Position numbers and translations under genes: made by a program. This document shows positions 8,358 through 14,535 of a stretch of DNA of 23,226 nt, in pieces. The notes beneath the pieces are model-generated. The model was not told the DNA's origin. It did no database searches and saw only the letters and a list, made by a program, of their open reading frames with translations. Within the stretch, counting starts at the first letter, position 1; each line of letters begins with the position of its first letter. Source of the stretch: CAZGOM01 sp964542875 (lineage in GTDB: Bacteria; Planctomycetota; Phycisphaerae; Phycisphaerales; Phycisphaeraceae); contig CAZIWA010000087.1 of NCBI GenBank assembly GCA_964542875.1, forward strand, positions 1 through 23,226, read 5' to 3'.

Positions 8358-9797
8358 ATGAATGACTCCACAACGACATCCTCCAAACCTGCCATCCGCG
8401 CCATCACTGCGCACGCGGGCCACCTTTCCCCTCCGTTTAACCCCAAATTCCAGGGTTATGTCCTGCTGGTCTCGCAGGAAACCACGGAGGCCTCCTTCAC
8501 CATCGATGCCGGAGATGGCGTTATCACCATCAACGGCGTCACTGTTGAATCAGGCCGTCCCACACCGCCCGTCCCGGCGCCGGTCGGCCGCTCTCAGGCC
8601 ACAGTCACCGTTACCGCCCCCGACGGTCAATCCTCCCGCAGTTACACCCTCACCATCCGCCGCCCCCATCCCATCCCCACATGGCAGCGCGTCGCCGACA
8701 CCAATCCCTGGCCGCCACGCGATTCCGCCGGTGAGCTCGTCTTCAACAACCACCTCTGGCTCTTCGGCGGCTACACCCCCAAAGTCATCAACGACGTCTG
8801 GCGCTCTCCCGATGGCATTCACTGGGAAGCAATGCCCCCCATCCAGGCGGGCTGCGTCAACATCCCCATCCGTTTCGTCTTTGACGGCCACATGTGGCTC
8901 ACCATCTCCGACGCCGGCTACGTCCGCAGCCCTGATGGCATTCATTGGACCACCATCAAAGAACCCATGCCCTGGGCCGGCCGCACCACCGCGGGCAGTG
9001 TCGTTTTCAAAAACCGAATCTGGATCTTAGGCGGCCTCCAGGGCAGCCAGCGCCGCAACGACGTATGGTCCTCCGCCGATGGCCTCAACTGGCGTCAGGA
9101 AACCCCCGCCGCCCCCTGGTCTCCTCGCCAACTTCACGACAACGTCGTCGTCCATGACAACATGATCTACCTCATCGGCGGCGGCATACAGGGCTACCAC
9201 CCCTGGAAGGTCTACCGCGATGTCTGGCGCTCTCCCGACGGCATTCACTGGGAAGAAGTCACTCCAGAAGCCCCCTGGGAAGGGCGAAACTGGGCCTCCT
9301 GCCTGGTTTACAAGAATCGCATTTGGCTCCTGGCTGGTTTCCGGGCCGAGCCCCGCTGGGCCAACTTCAACGATGTCTGGTATTCCCCCGACGGCGCAGA
9401 CTGGCGTCAATTGACCACACCCGACATCTGGTCTCCCCGCCATGAGGTCTCTCCCTACGTCTTTCAGGACAAGCTCTGGGTCGTCGGAGGCAATGCGTGG
9501 CCGCTCATGAACGATGCCTGGCACTTGGACATCCCCGGCTTATGTTTCCTCACCTCACCGCCCGTCGAAGAGTTCATCGGAGCGCAGTACAACTATCACG
9601 CCAAGGCGGACTTCAACCACAGCCGCCTACCCATTCGCTACCGTCTCCTTGAGCATCCCGACTGGCTCTCCATCAACCCCGAAACCGGGCTCATGCGCGG
9701 CATCCCCCCAGACGCCCAGCCCGCGAAAGTAACACTCCAGGCGTTTGATGACGCCGGCGAAACAGTCTGTCAATCCTTCTCAATCCACGTTATCTGA
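8358..9797 (+). CDS. Kelch-repeat protein with cadherin-like N-terminal and putative-Ig C-terminal domains
   Basis: The product is 479 residues and starts 6 bases after the PL26-like stop. Residues 12-102 look like a cadherin-like beta sandwich (LSPPFNPKFQGYVLLV, ending SSRSYTLTIRR). Residues about 108-392 form a kelch-type propeller: each blade has a hydrophobic LWLFGG/IWILGG/MIYLIGG strand followed by DVWRSPDGIHWE or a variant, at 146, 235, 288 and 339, with degenerate copies near 189 and 386. Residues about 398-479 match a putative Ig (He_PIG) module: YRLLEHPDWLSINPETG then GIPP. No catalytic site is recognised; such mosaics usually bind glycans or proteins. There is no obvious signal peptide at the chosen ATG, which is odd for these domains, and no alternative upstream start is seen. 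Two of the blades are almost identical at DNA level. Confidence 0.82.
   Translation: MNDSTTTSSKPAIRAITAHAGHLSPPFNPKFQGYVLLVSQETTEASFTIDAGDGVITINGVTVESGRPTPPVPAPVGRSQATVTVTAPDGQSSRSYTLTIRRPHPIPTWQRVADTNPWPPRDSAGELVFNNHLWLFGGYTPKVINDVWRSPDGIHWEAMPPIQAGCVNIPIRFVFDGHMWLTISDAGYVRSPDGIHWTTIKEPMPWAGRTTAGSVVFKNRIWILGGLQGSQRRNDVWSSADGLNWRQETPAAPWSPRQLHDNVVVHDNMIYLIGGGIQGYHPWKVYRDVWRSPDGIHWEEVTPEAPWEGRNWASCLVYKNRIWLLAGFRAEPRWANFNDVWYSPDGADWRQLTTPDIWSPRHEVSPYVFQDKLWVVGGNAWPLMNDAWHLDIPGLCFLTSPPVEEFIGAQYNYHAKADFNHSRLPIRYRLLEHPDWLSINPETGLMRGIPPDAQPAKVTLQAFDDAGETVCQSFSIHVI
8793..9255 (+). repeat. Near-identical internal blade repeat in the kelch gene
   Basis: Bases 8793-8829 and 9219-9255 encode the same DVWRSPDGIHWE segment. 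They agree at 35 of 37 bases, both differences being silent third positions (GAC/GAT). A third, weaker copy lies near 8929-8950. This points to recent blade duplication or gene conversion. Confidence 0.75.
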
Positions 9798-9844
9798 CAC
9801 AACCATGCTGGAACGACATCCCACCTCTGCTCCCCCATATCTCC

Positions 9845-10918
9845 ATGCCCACCCTCTCCCCCAAAACCCGCGTCCACTGGTACCGCCCCCGCGTCTCCCG
9901 CGAAGACATGAAGTCCCTCAACCAGAAAAGCGACCTCCTCGGCTTCGCCCAGACTCTCGGCTTTCTCGGCCTCCTCACCTTCACCGGCTCTCTCGCCTGC
10001 CTTTCGCCCCTTTTCCTCCCCGACGCCTGGTTCAAATGGCCCGTCGTCGTTCTCCTTTTTCTCCTGCACGGCACATGCTGGCAGTTCCTCATCAATGGCT
10101 TTCACGAGCTCGTTCACGATTCCGTCTTCAAAACCAAATTCCTCAATGTCTTCTTCCTTCGCATCTTCAGCTTCCTGGGCTGGTACAACCACCACCACTT
10201 CTGGGCCAGCCACACCGAACACCATAAATATACCCTCCATCCTCCCGACGATCTTGAGGTCATCCTCCCCGTCCGCTACTCGCGTGCCGGCTTCCTCAAA
10301 ATGGCCATCATTGATCCCCTCCTCCTCAAAACCATCTTCGTCAGCACCTTCAACATCGCCCGAGGCAAGCTCACCGACCGCTGGGAACGCGCCCTCTTCG
10401 ATAACGCCCCACCCCAGGCCCTGCGCGACTACATCAACTGGGCCCGTATCGAGCTCGCCGGCCATGCCGCCCTCATCGCCTTCTCCTGCTATATGCACTG
10501 GTGGCTCCTCCCCGTCGCCATCACCTTCGCCCGCGGCTACGGCGGCGGCCTCCACTTCCTCTTAAACAGCAGTCAGCACGTCGGCCTTGCCGACAACGTC
10601 CAGGACTTTCGCCTCTGCTGCCGCACCATCTATGTCAATCCCCTCTTCCAGTTCCTTTATTGGCACATGAACTACCACACCGAACATCACATCTACGCCG
10701 GTGTCCCCTGCTACAACCTTCCCCGCCTCCACAGGCTCATCAAGCACGAGATGCCCCACTGTCCAAACGGCGTCATCGAAACCTGGCGCCACATCGGCCA
10801 GATCATCCAACGCCAGAAAACCGACCCCACCTACCAGTTCCGCCCTGAACTTCCCCTCTCCTCCCCGGTTCCCGACAGCACAAGCTTAGATTCCACCGTT
10901 CACGAACGAGTAAACTAA
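9845..10918 (+). CDS. Fatty acid desaturase family membrane diiron protein
   Basis: The product is 357 residues. The three histidine boxes of membrane diiron desaturases and hydroxylases are present: HELVHD at 87-92, the HHHFWASHTEHH cluster at 116-127, and HMNYHTEHH at 274-282. An additional QHVG at 244-247 is also typical. Hydrophobic membrane segments are visible at about 34-80 and 203-222. These enzymes use oxygen to desaturate or hydroxylate acyl chains or other hydrophobic substrates in the membrane. The C-terminal part (LYWHMNYHTEHHIYAGVPCYNLPRLHRLI) is highly characteristic. The gene follows the kelch gene by 47 bases on the same strand and may be the last gene of the operon, although a lipid-modifying enzyme is unexpected there. 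The ATG at 9845 has no Shine-Dalgarno sequence; an ATG at 9805 is in another frame. The substrate is unknown. Confidence 0.88.
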   Translation: MPTLSPKTRVHWYRPRVSREDMKSLNQKSDLLGFAQTLGFLGLLTFTGSLACLSPLFLPDAWFKWPVVVLLFLLHGTCWQFLINGFHELVHDSVFKTKFLNVFFLRIFSFLGWYNHHHFWASHTEHHKYTLHPPDDLEVILPVRYSRAGFLKMAIIDPLLLKTIFVSTFNIARGKLTDRWERALFDNAPPQALRDYINWARIELAGHAALIAFSCYMHWWLLPVAITFARGYGGGLHFLLNSSQHVGLADNVQDFRLCCRTIYVNPLFQFLYWHMNYHTEHHIYAGVPCYNLPRLHRLIKHEMPHCPNGVIETWRHIGQIIQRQKTDPTYQFRPELPLSSPVPDSTSLDSTVHERVN

Positions 10919-11159
10919 CCCGCTGAATGCCACCCCCGGGCCAAACCGCATATCGCCTGCGCTACCCCCACTCCTGCTCACCCTCGCAGCGGATATCGGT
11001 GCCTTCACCTGCCTCTTTAGCGAGGGATTCAATTCACGCTGCCCGAATTGCCTCTGCAACCTCACCGGCACCCGCGCAGCCTCTGATGCCCACTGCCCCG
11101 AATGCGGCGCACTCGTCCCCCCAATGACCAACCCCCTATGGGGCCGCCTTGAGCATTAA
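10914..11159 (+). pseudogene. Zinc-ribbon reading frame without a standard start
   Basis: A frame open from 10914 to the TAA at 11157-11159 encodes RCPNCLCNLTGT, then CPECGALVPP and ends NPLWGRLEH. The CPxC...CPECG pattern resembles the small zinc ribbons (CPxCGYDL...CPECG) very common in planctomycetes. No ATG, GTG or TTG lies in frame upstream of the cysteines; a CTG at 10923 is the only weak candidate. It may be the 3' remnant of a broken gene or a short gene with a rare start. The spacing and composition fit coding sequence, but expression is uncertain. Confidence 0.4.
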
Positions 11160-11432
11160 CCGATCAACTTCTGAATCAGGTGTGTTCTCCCAAGCCATAA
11201 TGCTCACCTCGGGAACCCATATATCCCACGAGACACAAAACCGCGACTCACCGATGCGGGTAATCCACATTCGTTCATTGAGGCCGTCCATCTTTTCTAT
11301 TACCACCATCCCGAAATGTTCGACGACCCTCTGAGCGTGAATCGGAAAATCATCCCATTCGCATTCACCGGTCAAAACCAGTCCCTGTTTTCCTGTTGCG
11401 GTCTGAGTCCGGCGCAAATCAAGGCGGGTCAT
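11136..11432 (-). CDS. Small hypothetical protein, 98 residues
   Basis: The likely start is the ATG at 11430-11432 (minus strand), preceded at good spacing by GGAGG in TGGAGGCCAGAA. This makes the gene complete even though the N gap starts 12 bases further upstream. The protein begins MTRLDLRRTQ, contains ECEWDDFPIHAQRVVEHFGMV, then WITRIGESRFCVSWDIWVPE, and ends LMLKAAP. It has no signal peptide or membrane segment and looks like a small soluble alpha/beta protein. I do not recognise the family with confidence. The DNA is visibly less GC-rich than the neighbours, suggesting an acquired gene. Its small size, atypical composition and isolated position would fit an immunity-type or other accessory protein, but nothing in the sequence proves it. 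It overlaps the end of the opposite-strand zinc-ribbon frame by 24 bases. Confidence 0.65.
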   Translation of the reverse strand: MTRLDLRRTQTATGKQGLVLTGECEWDDFPIHAQRVVEHFGMVVIEKMDGLNERMWITRIGESRFCVSWDIWVPEVSIMAWENTPDSEVDRLMLKAAP

Positions 11433-11444
11433 TTCTGGCCTCCA

Positions 11445-11544
11445 NNNNNNNNNNNNNNNNNNNNNNNNNNNNNNNNNNNNNNNNNNNNNNNNNNNNNNNN
11501 NNNNNNNNNNNNNNNNNNNNNNNNNNNNNNNNNNNNNNNNNNNN
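11445..11544. other. Assembly gap of 100 N
   Basis: Exactly 100 consecutive N lie between two sequenced flanks. This is the usual placeholder for a scaffold join of unknown length, so the real distance and even the adjacency of the two flanks are uncertain. Any gene crossing it cannot be reconstructed. Confidence 0.98.
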
Positions 11545-11630
11545 CCCAAGCTCCTCCGGCAGGCACCAAACGCAAGTGGCATCCAGATGGGCGATCAGCG
11601 CCTCATCTGCCCTTCGCGATTTCCTCTTAC

Positions 11631-11658
11631 TTATCCCTTATACCTTGTCCCTTTTACC
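11631..11658. repeat. 14-bp tandem duplicate after GH78 stop
   Basis: TTATCCCTTATACC (11631-11644) is followed immediately by TTGTCCCTTTTACC (11645-11658), two 14-base units with two mismatches. They lie 6 bases beyond the stop of the minus-strand rhamnosidase. The tract is pyrimidine-rich on the + strand and AT-richer than the surroundings. No stem typical of a terminator is seen in it. Confidence 0.55.
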
Positions 11659-11663
11659 TTTCT

Positions 11664-14366
11664 TCACACCGTCGCTTCAAACCGGTACCGTCCCGCGCCC
11701 ACGTCAAACGTGATGCCCGTCGACTCCTGGCGGACGTTACGGATATCCGCATGCCCATCGAGCGGCTGATCGGATTCCTTCACTTCTTCCACGTTCGATG
11801 CCGGCAGTGCGATCGTCGCCGTGGTGTTCGCAGGCACCAGCACTTCCACTTCCAGCACCCCGCCATCGAGCTTCCAGGCCACCTCAATGGCCCCGTTGAT
11901 CGATTTATAACTCGCCTTGGCCCACGTGATACGGTTGGCCGGCTTGGGGGCGATCTTAATGTGCTGATACGCGGGCTTGTCCGGCCCAAGGTCGATCCCG
12001 CCCAGGTGCATGAACATCCATCCCGCCACCGCGCCAAATGCATAGTGGTTGAAGGAGTTCATGCTCGGGCTTTGAAATCCCTTTTCCTGCGTCCAGCCGT
12101 CCCAGCGTTCCCAGATCGTGGTCGCGCCGTTCTTGATGGAGTAACCCCAGCTCGGGTATGTCTCATTCAGCAGCAAAATGCAGGCCACATCGTGCTGGCC
12201 GTTGCCCGTCAGCGCGTGCATGATCTGCGATGTGCCCAGGAAACCCGTGGAGATGTGGTTCTTGCGCCCCTCGATCAGTTTCGCCAGCTTCAAGCCGGAG
12301 AACGGCCGCACCTTCTCAGGAATCAAATCAAACGCCAGCGCCAGCGCATAACTCGTCTGGGAGTCGCTCACCGTCCGCCCACCCGGCGTGATGAACTCCC
12401 GGCTGAATGCGTTGGTCACGTTCTTTTCCAGGTTCTGCCACTTCTTCAAATCCTTGCCCCGGCCCGCCAGCGGCGCAATCAGCGTCATCAGCTTGGCGCA
12501 CAGCGCAAAATAAGCCGTCCCGATAAATGAGTGACTGGTGGGGTCGTTCACATCCAGCCAGTCGCCAAACCCATATTCTGGGCGCAGGTAGTCGTTGGCC
12601 GTGGTTTCCAGAAACTGCATGTAGCGGTCCATGGAGTCGTAGCACTTCTCCAGAATGCGTGTATCGCCATACACCTGATACAGCACCCAGGGACAGATCA
12701 CCCCGGCATCCGCCCAGCCCGCGGCGCCGTAAAGGTTCTGCATCTGCGGAACCCGGGCCAGCACGTCCGGCACCACGAAGGGGAACGCCCCCGTAGGCCG
12801 CTGGTTGTCGCATACATCCAGCAGCCAACGGCTGAAAAATGCCGACACATCCATGTTGTACGAAGCCGTACGGATAAACACCTGCGCATCGCCCAGCCAC
12901 CCCAGCCGTTCATCGCGCTGCGGACAGTCCGTCGGCACTTCCAGGAAGTTCCCGCGCTGCCCCCACACCACGTTCTGATGCAGTTTGTTCACCATCGGGT
13001 CACTGCATTCAAACGTCCCCACCACCGGGGTATCCGAGTGCAGCACAATGCCCGTCACCATATCCAGGCTTACGCTGGCGTCAGCGGGCAGGCCCGTCAG
13101 CTCCAGATACCGAAAGCCGTGGAACGTGAAGTAAGGCTGGTACACCTCCACGCCGCCGCCCTTAAGCGTGTAGTAATCCGTCTGCGGCGCGCTCCGGAGG
13201 TTTTCCACGTAAAGCGTTCCGTCCGGGTTAAGCACCTCTGCATGCCGGAGCTTGATCGTCGACCCCGCTGGGCCTTTAAGCGTCACCCGCGGCACGCCGG
13301 TGATGTTCTGCCCCAGGTCGAAAATGTAGGTGTCCGGCGTCGGCTCTGTCACATTGATCGGCTTCACTTCAAGCGTCGCCCGCACCGGCTGCGCCGTCGA
13401 AGCGATCAGCCTGCCCCGCGGCGTGGCCTGCAGTTTCGCCGGCTGCCACTTGGAATCATCAAACCCGGGCTCGTTCCACCCGGCGATCTCCAACCGCGCG
13501 TCGTAGGTTTCGCCTCGGTAGATGTCCGATCCTTTCACCGGGCTGGGGGCGAATTTCCAGCTTGCGTCGGAAACGATGGTTTCCTTCTTGCCGTCCGCAT
13601 AACGCAGCACCAGGTTCGCAAACAGCGAAGGCGTAAAGCCATAGTGGTTGCGCAGGTTTTCCCACGCCAGGTAGCCCGAGTACCACCCTTCGCCCAGGAT
13701 GGCGCCCAGTGTGTTTTCGCCGCTCTTGATCAGGTCCGTCACGTCGTAAACCTGATACTGAATCCGGTTGTGGTAATCCGTCCAGCCCGGGGTAAACAGG
13801 TCATGCCCGATGCGCTGGCCGTTAAGGTACGCCTCGTAAAGCCCCGCTGCGGAAACATAAAGCCGCGCGCTCACCAGCGCCTTGCCGGGCTTGAAGGTCT
13901 TGCGCAGGTATGGGCTGTGGTAAGGCTCTTTCCCGTCGGCGTTTTGGCCGGAGCCGATCCAGTACCCCTGCCACAGGTTGTAGTTCAGCATGCCCGTTTC
14001 AAACCATGCCGCCGTGCTGAAGGGAGACTGCCGGTCCTGCGCGTCCCAGGTGCGCACCTTCCAGTAGTACCGCGTGCCCGAGGCAAGCGGCTCAGCCCCT
14101 GCAAACGAAATCTGGATCGACTTGTCCGAAGCCTGCTTGCCCGAGTCCCACACATCCGCTTCATCGCGGGAAAGCGCGGATTCGGACTTGGCCACCAGGA
14201 TCTGGTACGCCGACTGCACAGCCTGCTTGCGTTCATCATTCACCAGCCAGAAAAACCGAGGCTCGGCATCATCGATCCCCAGCGGATTGGTGAGGTAATT
14301 CACCTTCAGGTCCAGCGGAGCAAGCGGGTGGTCAGGCAAAGGGGTGTTCTTCTTCTGTGCGTTCAT
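11664..14366 (-). CDS. GH78 alpha-L-rhamnosidase (downstream paralog)
   Basis: The product is 900 residues, a usual length for bacterial GH78 enzymes, which hydrolyse terminal alpha-L-rhamnose with inversion. The N-terminal beta-sandwich begins with PLDLKVNYLTNPLGID and RFFWLV; the rhamnosidase N-domain follows at about 160-330 (SARLYVSAAGLYEAYLNGQ, LGEGWYSGY). The (alpha/alpha)6 barrel carries DCPQRDERLGWLGD at 480-493, the family acid-containing motif, with Glu486 the probable general acid. ATTIWERWDGW follows near 748-758, with Glu753 the probable base. A C-terminal beta domain closes the protein (GAIEVAWKLDGG). No signal peptide is seen, so it is probably cytoplasmic and acts on imported oligosaccharides. 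It lies 169 bases downstream of a clear paralog on the same strand. The ATG at 14366 lacks a strong Shine-Dalgarno sequence. Confidence 0.93.
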   Translation of the reverse strand: MNAQKKNTPLPDHPLAPLDLKVNYLTNPLGIDDAEPRFFWLVNDERKQAVQSAYQILVAKSESALSRDEADVWDSGKQASDKSIQISFAGAEPLASGTRYYWKVRTWDAQDRQSPFSTAAWFETGMLNYNLWQGYWIGSGQNADGKEPYHSPYLRKTFKPGKALVSARLYVSAAGLYEAYLNGQRIGHDLFTPGWTDYHNRIQYQVYDVTDLIKSGENTLGAILGEGWYSGYLAWENLRNHYGFTPSLFANLVLRYADGKKETIVSDASWKFAPSPVKGSDIYRGETYDARLEIAGWNEPGFDDSKWQPAKLQATPRGRLIASTAQPVRATLEVKPINVTEPTPDTYIFDLGQNITGVPRVTLKGPAGSTIKLRHAEVLNPDGTLYVENLRSAPQTDYYTLKGGGVEVYQPYFTFHGFRYLELTGLPADASVSLDMVTGIVLHSDTPVVGTFECSDPMVNKLHQNVVWGQRGNFLEVPTDCPQRDERLGWLGDAQVFIRTASYNMDVSAFFSRWLLDVCDNQRPTGAFPFVVPDVLARVPQMQNLYGAAGWADAGVICPWVLYQVYGDTRILEKCYDSMDRYMQFLETTANDYLRPEYGFGDWLDVNDPTSHSFIGTAYFALCAKLMTLIAPLAGRGKDLKKWQNLEKNVTNAFSREFITPGGRTVSDSQTSYALALAFDLIPEKVRPFSGLKLAKLIEGRKNHISTGFLGTSQIMHALTGNGQHDVACILLLNETYPSWGYSIKNGATTIWERWDGWTQEKGFQSPSMNSFNHYAFGAVAGWMFMHLGGIDLGPDKPAYQHIKIAPKPANRITWAKASYKSINGAIEVAWKLDGGVLEVEVLVPANTTATIALPASNVEEVKESDQPLDGHADIRNVRQESTGITFDVGAGRYRFEATV

Positions 14367-14382
14367 AGTGGGCTATCTGTTT

Positions 14383-14405
14383 GGAGTATTTCAGGTGGAG
14401 TATTT
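14383..14405. promoter_or_regulatory. Paired 9-base direct repeats upstream of GH78
   Basis: GGAGTATTT occurs at 14383-14391 and again at 14397-14405 (AAATACTCC in the sense of the downstream rhamnosidase), 14 bases apart and about 17-40 bases upstream of its start. It could be a regulator site or part of an untranslated leader. No convincing -35/-10 pair accompanies it. Confidence 0.3.
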
Positions 14406-14450
14406 TGGAGGGTCTGTTACGCGTCGTCAATTTTCAGCCGTCTTCGGGGG

Positions 14451-14518
14451 CTGGTCCCCTTCTTTAAAGGAACCTGTCCCCTTCTTCCTTCTGACTCTCT
14501 CTCGATAGGAAGAGGGGG
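14451..14518. repeat. REP-like element with hairpin between the two rhamnosidases
   Basis: GTCCCCTTCTT occurs twice, at 14454-14464 and 14476-14486, around the palindrome CTTTAAAG. The second copy forms an 11-pair stem (one G-T wobble) between 14478-14488 and 14508-14518, with a 19-base loop. The GGGGACAGGTTCCTTT-type sequence on the minus strand resembles dispersed REP elements in many bacteria. It could slow transcription or stabilise mRNA ends between the two genes, but there is no U-tract typical of an intrinsic terminator. Confidence 0.5.
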
Positions 14519-14535
14519 TTCTTTTCGAAAGATTC

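Noticed and set aside
11316..12530. Plus-strand frame of 404 codons across the N gap
   Set aside because: It crosses the gap and then runs antisense to the GH78 gene; Arg/His/Leu/Pro-rich with no domain.
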